Shown piece after piece: positions 22,941 through 33,984 of a stretch of 64,000 nt of DNA. Numbering within the stretch: the first letter of the stretch is position 1; every line of letters starts with the position of its first letter. Location of the stretch: assembly GCF_022539665.2 (NCBI RefSeq), contig NC_081332.1, positions 5,099,803-5,163,802 on the forward strand. The letters are read 5' to 3'. Position numbers and translations under genes: made by a program. Below the pieces are notes generated by a model. The model searched no databases. It had not been told where the DNA came from and saw only the letters and a program-made list of their open reading frames with translations. The DNA comes from Daphnia carinata (taxonomy: Eukaryota > Arthropoda > Branchiopoda > Diplostraca > Daphniidae).

Positions 22941-25504
22941 ATGTCTGATGCGTGGGAAGAAATTCAAGCAGTAAAATCAAAAAGAAATGAACTCAGAGAA
23001 CGCTTACAAAAAAGACGAAAAGAAAGAGAAGATCTTTTGGGCGGTGGCGATTCCTCTTCCGTAATTAAAACAGAGAGCAATATCAAAATTTCAGGTAACC
23101 CGCGGTCTTTCGGAACAACTTATTCGTACTCTATCAATCCCGTTTAACTTCAGATGAAGCTATTGAGGTCGATTCAACCTCCACAAACAAAGAAGCCAAT
23201 AAGGAAATAGAAAATTGTGTTCTCAGGATTTTAACTGACGCTACACTGTCATTACCATCAGATTCTAGAATCATTTGCCATAGTGTATCCACTCAGATAG
23301 GCTATGCAGTTTCTCATACAGTTGTTGGTAATCTTCTTCAAAAGTTTGCTGCCCAAGAACTCATTAGGTTGGTGTGCCTTTTAAATAGTCAAAATTCAGC
23401 CTCTAAGTATTTCATTTGGTTTTAAAGATTAGTAGATGGTGTACAGGAGAACCAGCCAGTACTAACCATCACTTATGCAGAACATGTACGCCTGGTAGCC
23501 ATGGTCAACGAAGACCAGCAAGGAAATACCTTGTCCTTGAAAAGAAAGCGTAATGCTACATTAAATTGTATACTTTCCCTTTATTATTATCTCAAATTAT
23601 GTGGCAATGTAGAAAATGAAGTTGAAGTTGAAGAGTCTGCATCCCCATCACAAAGTCTAACAGCCAAAGAAGATTTGTCAAAATCTAAAAGGGAGAAGAA
23701 AGATTCAAAGAATAACGATGTCATGGTAATAAGCATATATTGGTGTTTTCGTAGCATTTTGGAAGTTCATGCCATACCTTACGAATATATGTAGAACTTG
23801 CTATCACTTCCGTCAACAAGAGAAAAAGAAAACAAAAAAATGGGCGAAGAAATCTTGGATCTTTTATCAAAACCAACCGTAAAGGAAAAATCTTTAGCAG
23901 AAAGATTCCGCTCTCAAGGAGGTCAGTTGCCTGTGCTACTCTGTCAAGATTGCCGCTTTTTCTGTATTGAAAATTTTTATGTTACATATTTTATTACTTA
24001 TTTACTTTTGTTTCTGAAGGAGCACAAGTCAAAGAGTTTTGCGCCCATGGCACCAAAGATGAATGCCGTAGAGTGTGGCTGTCGGAATCAGAGGATGGCC
24101 CTGAATGTAAATGGAATTGTCATCGGCTTCACTTTCGTAAAATCATACAACCACATACGGATGAATCACTAGGAGATTGCTCTTTCTTAAATACCTGCTT
24201 TCACATGGAAACCTGCAAATATGTTAGTTCATTACACAATTTATGTTCCCTTGATAAGTAATCTTTCCTGAAATTAAATCCTTTTGTGTTTTTAATTTTA
24301 GGTTCATTACGAGGTGGACCAAACGATCAAAACTAAAGACGAGTTTGAACCTTCCCTGCTTGGCCAATCAGTGGTAACGCGAGGTGAAAGCACTGTGCTT
24401 TATCCACCTCAGTGGATCCAGTGTGATTTACGTTCATTAGATATGGCAATTTTAGGTGAATTTTTTATGTTAGATGTCCCGTAAATGTGGTCAACTTTAA
24501 CTTTGATATCCTTTAGGCAAATTTTCGGTTATAATGGCTGATCCTCCGTGGGATATTCACATGGAACTACCTTACGGGACACTTTCTGATGACGAAATGA
24601 GGCAGCTGAGTATCCCCATTCTTCAAGATGAGGGACTGATATTTCTGTGGGTAACTGGGCGGGCTATGGAATTGGGCAGAGAGGTACGGTAATATCTTAA
24701 AAGAACAACTGCACAAGCTGTTTTAGCAAATTAGATTGAAATCGGCTGAGTGATTCACGCATGATTTTTTTTTATCCAGTGCCTTCAGCTATGGGGCTAC
24801 GAAAGGGTCGATGAAATCATCTGGGTCAAGACCAACCAGCTACAAAGAATTATTCGAACTGGACGAACAGGTCACTGGCTCAACCACGGGAAAGAACATT
24901 GTCTGGTATTGATTTGTATTTTTCTCACCCTACTGCCTTCTGAATCGCCATTCTACTAAACTAGTCAGGTATCCTCTACCATAGCCTAATTTTCTACATG
25001 CATATCTTGTTTCTGTCAAGGTGGGTATGAAGGGTAATCCCAGAATGCTCAACCGCGGACTGGATTGTGATGTTATAGTGGCCGAAGTCCGAGCAACAAG
25101 CCACAAACCAGACGAAATGTATGGCATAATCGAACGTCTTTCGCCTGGAACGCGCAAGATCGAACTATTCGGAAGGCCTCACAACGTTCAGCCCAATTGG
25201 TATGCTCATGCGGTTGACCTTCATGCATTACCTACTCACTGTCCTTCAATTTTACTCTGCCTATTTGACGCTTGCGTTGTTTTTGTCGTTGTTTTCCTTA
25301 CGTTTTGCCTTTCATGGACGTTTGACAGCGCGGAAATGCGTTTTATTTGCTGTGGTTATCTAGCTGAAGTAAAAAAAACATTGTTACACGATATTTAGGA
25401 TTACCCTGGGAAACCAACTCGATGGCGTCCATCTGCTAGATCCTGACATTGCCCTTGCCTATCAGAAACATTATCCAGACGCCACTGCTACGAATGCCAA
25501 ATAA
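22941..25504 (+). CDS. Mettl3: METTL3/Ime4, catalytic subunit of the m6A writer
   Basis: Exons: 22941..23094, 23154..23367, 23428..23549, 23613..23725, 23795..23921, 24020..24222, 24302..24455, 24517..24683, 24780..24905, 25021..25199, 25399..25504; 554 codons. It methylates adenosine N6 in mRNA in a nuclear complex with METTL14, using S-adenosylmethionine. The N-terminal helix ([20 protein letters not shown]) matches the family leader. Two CCCH zinc fingers start near residue 251 ([11 protein letters not shown], then [20 protein letters not shown]). The catalytic DPPW is at 371-374, followed by [11 protein letters not shown]. Later blocks [34 protein letters not shown] and [23 protein letters not shown] are near-identical to human. 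It is slightly shorter than human METTL3 (580 aa), mostly in the N-terminal half. All key residues are present. Confidence 0.97.
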
Positions 25505-25568
25505 AATTGGCACACCGTTTTGGAGATTATTTTTTAAGTGTTACCATGTTTCCATTGATTCGCTCATT

Positions 25569-25574
25569 AATAAA
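25569..25574 (+). promoter_or_regulatory. AATAAA poly(A) signal, METTL3
   Basis: Canonical hexamer 65 bp after the METTL3 stop. It implies a 3' UTR of under 100 nt. Confidence 0.6.
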
Positions 25575-25589
25575 AGTTAAGAAGTCGAT

Positions 25590-26458
25590 TACGTACACGA
25601 AAATCAAAGGTTTTTCTACACGTCATTGCTACTGTTGTTGAAGTGAAACGAATTATGCGCCATAGTAGGCCTAGCTTCTCTTCAATAACATGCATTGATC
25701 ACGTGAAGCGCGCCTTTCTTTTAAATAGATCATTAGTTAGAGAAAACAAATTGCTGGCCGGTTGCATAACATTCTTTAACCGGAAGGGGAATCGCATCAT
25801 GTGAACGAAAACTTACTAGTAAGACTGAAAACAAAGCAGGAATAAAGCAGAGGAAAAGAAGAAGAACAAAAAAAAAAGAAAAAAAAACAGTGGGCGTCTT
25901 AATCGATACCCGTTTCAATCGATGCCGAGTATCGTGGACTTGCCCTGAAGTATCGTTGGCCGCATAAAGTCGGCAGTTGGAAAACAAAATCTTACTTAGT
26001 CTGAGTGCGGTGGTTGGAGCCTTAGTTCGTGACTAAAGCGAATGTAGGTAGAGGGGGAAAGTAGATTTTTCTGACACGCGTCTTCTAATAAGAAGCATTT
26101 CTAGTAAGCTATTTCAAATATTTATGTTAATGTATAAAATTGTTTTACTAATTTGTTGGTGAATCGTTCTGTACAATGCGGACATAACCACTTTTTTCCT
26201 ATTTATCCGTAATTGACAGATACTGCGATTTCATGAGCCATTTTATCTCTTCAAGGACGACTTGCTGATTCGTCGGACATCCCCCAATCACGCGATTGTT
26301 TTCTCGTTTGTATAAATACAGTGAAACCACGCAAGTAAAATTGCGGCATATTCACTGCGTGATATGTGGCCTTGGTTTTTAATTTAAAATAATAGCAAAC
26401 ATACAGGAGAGTTTGAAGGATTGCCCAAGATTAACCAGAAAAATTGATAAAACCCTGT
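25590..26458. other. Intergenic, upstream of RNF144-like gene
   Basis: No coding exon seen. It holds purine-rich simple sequence near 25.86 kb and presumably the promoter and 5' UTR of the RBR ligase gene. METTL3 and the RBR gene are head-to-tail. Confidence 0.5.
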
Positions 26459-28222
26459 ATGAGTAATAGAATGCCAGGGCTCAACAAAATTATTGGCCAT
26501 CAGTCCTTGAACTCCAGTAAAACAGAGAAATCAGAAAAATGGAACTGGCCAGGTTGGTTTAGGAAAAGGAAGTCTACTCACAGTTCAAGCCATTTAGTCC
26601 TAAGTGCAAGCAGTGTTGTGCCCCGTGAATATGAAGAAGGCATGCCTAGTCATTCACAAGGTGAGGACACAATTTGCTACAATTGTTCTTCTTCTGTTCC
26701 ATCAAAAACTCCATTGTGTGCTGCAGGTCTAGTCAGCAATGGACATAGTCGAGATCAGATGGAGACAATGGAAGATATCGTTCAAGATGATTTGGTATGT
26801 CTTCTTTGTCTTCAGGTCCCTAATGAGTGGTTCACCATAGAAACCTGTGGTTGTAAGTTTTGTCAGCAGGTAATTCTATTCACTAAAGGTGCACCATAAA
26901 ACACTGTCAAGTTTAAAGCTGTTGAATTTGTTTTTTCTAGTGCATGGAAATGTATGCTCATTGTAGCATAAGAAGTGGAAATGTCCCTATAAGTTGCCCA
27001 GATGCCCACTGTTCTTTAAATGATCAAAGCAAAAATAAGCAGGGAGGGTCCAGCCAACTATCACGCAATGAAGTAGGTGTTAACATTTAGTCAAGCTCTA
27101 TTAGGCTTCTAAATTTTCAAGGCCTTGTTTTACATCCAAGGTAAGGCAACTGGTGCCAAATGATGTTTTCCCACTGTACTTGAGACTGCAACTGAACACT
27201 GGTACATTTTTCAATGTTTGGAGAGCTACGCACTCTGTTGTAACCACGCCATTTTATGTATCTCAGAGGTCGCAGTAGATCCCAGGTTGATGTGGTGCCC
27301 ACGGCCTGGTTGTGAAACCGTATGTACTTTAACCGAAGACGTGTCTGAAAAAAAGACAAAGCGAAAGTTTTTGGGCATGTTTGCTATTTCTCGCGATCAA
27401 CGCAACCAAGCAGTAGTCTGCTCCTCCTGTCAATTTTCATTCTGCTCCCAATGCAAAACTCCTTGGCATATCGACACACCATGTCCATCCCTTAGCCGAC
27501 TTCTGTCAGATCCCAACAAAAACGCTCAGGATCCGGTATTTGAAAGCAAATGACAATTTTTTTCCCCCTCATCTGATGAGTGTAATTTTCAACACAGGAC
27601 GACCCGATCGTGTTGCTAGAACGTGATGGTTACATTAAGCGATGCCCATTTTGCCAGGTTGAAACTTGCTTATCATATCCTCACATAAGGGAAATAACCA
27701 TCTTACGTCGTTTATGCAGGTACCAATAGAAAGGGACGATGGATGCGCCCAGATGATGTGCAAAAACTGCCGACACGTTTTCTGTTGGTTTTGCTTAGCT
27801 TCTCTCGACGACGATTTTATGTTGCGACATTACGACTCAGGTATATTGTCTGCATTTTATTCCTGTTACGTGTTCTGGAAAGTTTTTCCTTGTTTTCGAT
27901 GTAGGCCCGTGTCGTAGTCGTTTGGGTCATTCAAGAATCTCGGTTGTCTGGCATCGGACTCAGGTAAAATTAATGCTGCAAAGAAAATATGCAAACTACT
28001 TTCTTTCCGAAGACGTTCAAATTTGCTTTTCTGTAGGTGGTTTCAGCATTTTTAGGACTTGGAGTTTTGTTTCTTGTGACTTCGCCTCTACTTCTGTTAG
28101 CTTCGCCGTGTTTTTTCTGTTGGCGCCATCATTCCCAGCAGACAGATGCATCGTCAGTTCGCAGCAATTTAGATTCTACCACTGCCAAATTTGTCCCATC
28201 ATCCACGCAAGAGCATCTTTGA
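26459..28222 (+). CDS. RNF144: RNF144A/B-type RBR E3 ubiquitin ligase
   Basis: Exons: 26459..26869, 26941..27072, 27141..27201, 27267..27535, 27599..27658, 27720..27840, 27905..27963, 28037..28222; 432 codons. It is a membrane-anchored RING-between-RING ligase: RING1 binds E2~ubiquitin and a RING2 cysteine takes the thioester. RING1 starts at Cys114 ([25 protein letters not shown]). The IBR follows ([13 protein letters not shown] ... [17 protein letters not shown]), then RING2 ([37 protein letters not shown]). After RING2 comes [15 protein letters not shown] and a C-terminal transmembrane helix, the arrangement of RNF144A/B. Oddities are an N-terminal Ser-rich extension of about 110 residues that human RNF144 lacks, and a Lys/Arg-rich insert between the IBR cysteine pairs. 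The start is the first in-frame ATG ([10 protein letters not shown]). Confidence 0.92.
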
Positions 28223-28388
28223 CGATTTCTTCTTTTTCGGAACGAGGAAAATTAAGAAATATCGACTGGTGACAAACATTTTTTTTTCCAATATGTTTGG
28301 TTCGTTCAACAATTAATCTTTTTGACTTTTCGTCCATAAGTATAATTATGTTATGTGTCGATAGTAGGGTTTTGAACAGTGATACGTA

Positions 28389-28490
28389 CCTTTTGACGTG
28401 CTCAATTCCTAGCGTGATTTGTGCCGGATTTATACCGACACTTGATTTCTCATAAATTTGTTCGTGCAAAGTTTTGCTTATCATTGCCAT
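28389..28490 (-). other. Possible coding exon of an unidentified gene
   Basis: On the - strand this frame reads MAMISKTLHEQIYEKSS then VGINPAQITLGIEHVKR and ends at a good donor (AAAG|GTACGT). Just upstream is an acceptor-like TTTTGCACAG. The frame can be extended through it to a further short segment near 28.6 kb. The composition is protein-like, but I recognise no family and cannot complete a gene. It overlaps the probable RNF144 3' UTR, so it may be chance. Confidence 0.2.
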
Positions 28491-28525
28491 TATGTATGAC
28501 GCTGTGCAAAATTAATCAAGATTAA

Positions 28526-28531
28526 AATAAA
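28526..28531 (+). promoter_or_regulatory. AATAAA poly(A) signal, RNF144-like gene
   Basis: Canonical hexamer about 300 bp past the RNF144 stop; the nearest good candidate for its 3' end. Confidence 0.35.
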
Positions 28532-28559
28532 CGAATGCTGGTTCTACGTAATTGATTTT

Positions 28560-29100
28560 CAACAAATAGAAAATTTAAATATACTTCGAATAAATGCTTC
28601 AAGCCGTAAGTCTCAAAATAAAAATCTTAATGAATCCATAGCCAGCATAAGAACTAGACAAGGGACTTTATTATGCCGCTGGTAGAGGGAAGGAGAACAA
28701 ATCCTTCTAGTTTCAAATGACGGATTAATTTTCAATTGCCTCATTCGGCCGCTTTATGCATGGGGTAGAGAAGGGGATTTGAAAAGAACCTTGCCTCTAT
28801 GCCATCGAAGAGATGTTCAACCCTCCCGCATGGAACGAACTACTTACTTATTTCACATACTGATTTTAAATGACTTACAAGCACCAACTATCATTAGGTT
28901 TAAATACTTTTTGCCTCCAATTTCCTGATAACCTAGCAGAACAAAGAAAATTTCGAGAATCAAGAAAATTCTACCCATCTCAGATGGGTAAAATTACTAA
29001 AAACTAAAGATACAAAAAGAACACCCTAAGATAGTATAATAGTACTGCACACGCCACGACTTCTCTTCCCTTAGATACGTACTCAACACGATTCTCTTCT
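28560..29100. other. Spacer, no gene seen
   Basis: AT-rich DNA between the RNF144 3' end and the AsnRS 3' end. No supported feature apart from the weak - strand exon possibilities at its left edge. Confidence 0.4.
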
Positions 29101-29306
29101 CGAACAATTAATTGCACCACACAAAAGAAGAGGGGATGACGATAGCTGGTGACGAAGGATCTACGAAAGAGATTGCGCGCGCCCTACATCACGAACATAT
29201 GCTCTATGAAACAGACAGAAATCAGGTTCAGTTTGTATCCGATGCTGCTTGTGAAACATCAGACAATTTAAAAAAGTTTTCAGGTGGTTCCTGCTACTAA
29301 AATAAA

Positions 29307-29788
29307 ATGGAGAGCCCACAAAAAAAAATAGCGAGAAGAATTGAACCATCATCTACCATACCATCTTCAATGACTGACGCTCGATTTGTGCAAAGTTTGC
29401 TATTAGCGACGCCTCTCTATTTCTACTATCCACACTTAACTCCACCGGGATTTTTCAGCAGCCTTTTAAAAGGACTAGTTCAAATGCGACATGCAACCGC
29501 AGAGCAAAACATGGCTGTTGAACATGGCATCGATTTAACCAACGCTAGACAAGCCACTTCAAGAATAGGGTAAAGTCAAGCAATAGATATGAATTCCGAG
29601 AAGAATTAATGAAAAATGATACTGCATTGTTTGTTCTAGTCCTGGGAAGCGAAGAAGCGTTTGCGATGGGGCAGAGCGGACAGCTAATAAGAAATCAAAA
29701 GATCGGATGGGTCCATCTCCTAAGGGAAACAACTCACTCGAGCAATCCCACAGTGTCTCGCCACCCCTCCCTTAACATTTTGCGCTGC
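29307..29788 (+). other. Candidate two-exon ORF of unknown family
   Basis: A frame from the ATG at 29307 reads MESPQKKIARRIEPSS, then SLLLATPLYFYYPHLTPPGF, then FSSLLKGLVQMRHATAEQN. It reaches a donor-like AGG|GTAAAG near 29569. An acceptor TTGTTCTAG at about 29632-29640 continues it in frame with PGKRRSVCDGAERTANKKSK and a Ser/Pro tail. The total is about 140 codons. The basic and Ser/Pro-rich tail resembles a nuclear protein, but I recognise no domain and name no family. The stretch just upstream (29137-29300) has an in-frame ORF with a stop before 29307, which may be a separate exon or noise. It lies on the strand opposite AsnRS, just beyond its 3' end. Confidence 0.25.
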
Positions 29789-29976
29789 AACGACTCCTGC
29801 TGAATGAGTGTATTTCCCGCATCAGTAATTCCAAATCATTGATTCCCCTCATCCTCAATCACCAACGGGGAAAATCTTATATGCTTATTGTTTACGTTTA
29901 GCTTATGTTTAGGTTGCACAATTGAAAGTATTCCCTCACCTCCCTCTGCTTTATAAGCAAGTAATGAAGATGCACT

Positions 29977-32435
29977 TTACGGCTTGCAGCGGTCCAAGAA
30001 ACGAGGATACAGGCAGACCTCACGGATGTGGAAACGGTTCAGCATCCAGCAAAGAAAACGCTCCAAGCCAAGACCGTAACCGCCATGAGGACTCGTTCCG
30101 AATCTCCGCTAAATTACATTAATCAATTCGTTAATTGTAAAACTTATCTCTAAATAATACACACAAAGAATATCAACATACCTGATCAATATACCAGTAG
30201 TACGGAGTGGGATCAATTTCAGCCTTTTTGAAGGCTTCAACTAGCTCATCGTGATCATCAGTACGCATGGAACCACCAATAATTTCTCCAACACCCGGCA
30301 TTAACAGATCCACCTAAAAAACAAATGTTTATCTTTACATAACGGAACAACTCAAAACTTTTTCTAAAAAAAAGGTCATACTGATTCAGTCAATTGGCGA
30401 TCTTCCGGGCACCGTTTCATGTAAAAGGCCTTGATACCGGCTGGGAAACGACAGAGCATTATAGGTTCGTTGATTTTGTCCGTCATTTTTCTCTCCGGCA
30501 TTTCAGGAATATCCTAAAATTAAAATGAAATTCATAATTTGTTAACGTTGAAGGAAAGACTAATAATCACAAGATCACCTCTCCGAATTCGTAGAATGAC
30601 CCATCTTCTTTAGTGATGCCGTTTTCTTTCAAGTAAACAATTGCTTCCGAGTAGTTCATGCGTCGAAAAGGTTTCTTGGGAACGACGAAATTCGGATTCA
30701 ATTCGAGAACAAGGTTGGCGAAAGGTGACGCCATAACGCGTTCGCTGACGTCAACTACCAAGTCCTCGAGTCGATCAAGAAGGTCGTCGAATGAGATAAA
30801 TGGACATTCAGCCTCGACATGCGAGTACCTAAAAAAAAAATGTGTTTGAATGTTACAACATTCAGTCTTATTTTGGTGTTTAGGAGGAGAGGGAAAAAAA
30901 TTTAAATCCTACTCCGAGAGATGGCGACGCGTACGGCTTTGTTCAGCACGATAAGACTGGGCAATGCAGTAAACATCACCTAAAGCAGGAATCGCCGTCT
31001 CTAAGTACAACTGAGAACTCTGCGTCAAATAGGCCTTTTCCCTAATCAATAAAGAAAATTACGAGATGCACAAATAACGCGTAATGTCCTAATTCTATTA
31101 CCCAAAATAGTTGAGCTCGAACAAGGTCGAACCACCTTCTACTTGAGTCTGAACGAATGTAGGTGGTGCTACTTCGTTGTAACCACGAGAACTATAATGA
31201 TCTCTGAAGGCTTGCGTAATAACAGAACGAAGTCTTAGTACTTTAGACGTCTAAAAATAAACCAAACTGAAATTGAAGTAAAATTTAAACATAGAGTTAG
31301 TTATCTTACGTTTTCACCGCGAATCATCATGTGCCTCTGATCGAGCTGAACGTCCGGATGGGCATCCTCGTTCAGCAAAGCTTCCGCGCCACCAGGGGGT
31401 GCCGATCCAATCAGTTTCCAGTAGTCTACGTTCAATTCGTGACCTCCTGGAGCACTCTTACCTTCAGGCACTAGTTTTAGGGTGCCGAATAGCTGCACGG
31501 ACGATTCTGTTCACAAAATAAGAAACATGTATATTAATTTAAATCAGGATGGTGTTTAGCCAACAAAACTATCTACCTGTGCTGAGGGTAACTGCATCGA
31601 AAGTCTGGCAAAGCTGATCTGACAGGACGCACTGTAGAAGGCCAGTTCCGTCACGGAGAGTAATAAACATCAATGCTTTCCCTGATCGTAGTTTTTATAA
31701 TATTCTTTAATTAAATTATTAATTTAACAATGAAATGAAAAATGTGAATACCTTGACGTCGTAGTCTATGTACCCAACCAAACACTTTGACGCGTTGACC
31801 TCTCAGGGGCTCTAATTTTGAAATTTTCGCCAATTGAGCAGGTGGCAGGGATGAATCTTCTTTAATGACAATTTTTTTTGCCTCTTCCAAGTTCTTCACC
31901 CTTTTCTCTGCATCTTCTGCCTCCTTTTTGGCCTTTTCATTGGTTTTCTTTTGCTCTGCTTTGAACACCTTAATCATTTTCTTCATAGACGATGCAGATG
32001 CTGGCTCATACTTCTGTAAGCCAAAATTTTTTGTAATTTTGCACTAAATAATTTGGTATTACAGACACCAACATCAATGGTATTTGTTAAATCTAACAAC
32101 TGACATTAGGCAAACTAGGAACATAAGAAATACATTTCTGTACTTTCTGTGTGTACCTTATCTTCTGATTTTCCATCAACGAAAATAGCGGGGAAAGGTT
32201 CTTGTCCTGCACGGCGTAAAGCTTCAAGTACCGTTTTGAAGGGTTTTTCTTGCGTACCATTACCATGTTCATCGCTACCGTTTTTTTCTGATGTGTAAGT
32301 TTCTCCCGGGCCTATCAGAAACAAAATGATCAGTCAAATCGACGTATTACCATGCCATGTTCAGTGCTACAAAACGACTTAATTTGTTATAATACCAATC
32401 ACGAGTTCTTTCATATCTTCTACAACATCCGCCAT
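29977..32435 (-). CDS. NARS1: Cytosolic asparaginyl-tRNA synthetase
   Basis: Exons: complement(29977..30108, 30182..30313, 30382..30513, 30579..30828, 30913..31041, 31102..31250, 31310..31506, 31577..31681, 31752..32013, 32157..32311, 32396..32435); 560 codons. It charges tRNA-Asn with asparagine using ATP. The eukaryotic N-terminal appendix includes a Lys/Glu-rich coiled segment (about 68-115, [20 protein letters not shown]). The OB-fold anticodon-binding domain follows ([35 protein letters not shown]). The class II core has motif 2 ([21 protein letters not shown]) and motif 3 ([13 protein letters not shown]). The near C-terminal [10 protein letters not shown] matches the class IIb family end. 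Length agrees with human NARS1 (548 aa). The start gives [12 protein letters not shown]. All catalytic motifs are intact. Confidence 0.96.
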
Positions 32436-33984
32436 ATTGTGTGAAAAAGGTTGTAGAAAAAAGTTTGCTACTTAAATTGTTTATTTTTTAAGACTGCTGC
32501 AGCAACGTGCTAACCGGAACAATCCCACACTGACGTAGCCAACGGAATATTGCCTCGTTTTTATGGTGTTGCTCTAAAGGCTGATGTAACATTGCGCTGT
32601 AATTTGCTATTGGCTAATTCTCATTGCGTCATGCTGATCTGTCAACAATTTAGAACTATTGTTTATTTTAGAGGTGATCATTTTAACTGTTTGTTTTTTG
32701 TTGTTTTTGTGATTTACCAATGCAGTTTGCTGGAAAATCATTATCTAAATTAACCTTCTTTATCGTCTCCAACGTCATCTAGTGGTTACCGAAAGAGCTA
32801 CTTCACATGACGTTTACAAAAACTCACGCGGTAGTTTACACTTCTGTAATTCTGTAAATAAACAGATGGTAAATTTGAAGATAAATACACTGATAGAAAT
32901 TTTTTAAAGGTTCAAGCCAAGTAAGAAACTTACAGGATTTAGTGACTTTCATCTTACTATATCTGTTTAGTAAGGTGACTTATATATCTTACTAGTACAG
33001 TTAGGGAATACAATGGCGCCTAAATTTCAACACCCCTTTCCTATTTTTTTTTACAAATTTTTATAAATTGGATGAGGTCATTCCGTCATTTGTTGTTCAC
33101 TCTCCTCAAAGCAGTTGACGAGTATTTTAATACGAAATTACATTAGTCAAATCTAGCATTATAAAAATACAATCAACATAGCCAGAGGGTATCCTACAAA
33201 TTTATGCAATCTGGTTTTCATTTTCTTTTTGTCATAAGTTCTTGATGTGCTTTCTTCTTTCGTGCTACTTTTTTATTACGGGAGAACCGAGCCACTATCA
33301 GCAAGTACTGCTGTATACCTGCTTGCTTCTTAACTTTTGTTCCTTTTCACTACTTCTGAAGAAAAAGCACTTAGCGCTTTTAAACAAGCAACGAACATCT
33401 TTCCTTCGGCCTGTTACGAATAGGGGATGTATTACAGCGCCACTAATTTATAGCGGAAAACTATTTTAAAACGCTATTAGACTCGTTTGATATGAAATCG
33501 CACATCTAGTTTGAAGTAACTGTTCCAGTCTTTGAGATCAAGCGAAGAATTGATTTAGGACCATACTGAGCAACCGTGAATCTGATGATTATTACAGATA
33601 GCTCTAATGCAACAAACTGCTTGGGCCTGAATTTTCTATTCAGGATGTTGGAGGTTGGACATTGGATCGTTCTGCAGGCCCACCACGAACTCAGCTACCA
33701 CAACTGCACTAGCATGTATCCATTGCGCTGGGAAGGGGCGGAGCTTACAATGAGGAGCCCAGCACTTTCTTCCTAACCCCTATAGCCCACCCTCTCCCTC
33801 TCTCCTCTGCTCGTTTTTTTCTTTCCCTATGCTTTTCCTATTCCCCCAACCGACAAAGTCGCCTACTCTCCAAGTAAGCCGAAGCTGAACTCGCATTATG
33901 CGAATGGACGTGAACGAGTACACAAGGGGGGCTCCAGACTGATTTCGCTCATTTTTTTGCCCCGTCGACGGGTACCCCATAGTG
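32436..33984. other. Divergent promoter spacer, NARS1/IntS3
   Basis: This separates the NARS1 start (-) from IntS3 (+). A CATCTAGTGG motif at 32776-32785 is about 340 bp upstream of NARS1. No supported coding sequence; the open frames are short. The IntS3 promoter and 5' UTR are presumably in the right 250 bp. Confidence 0.45.
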
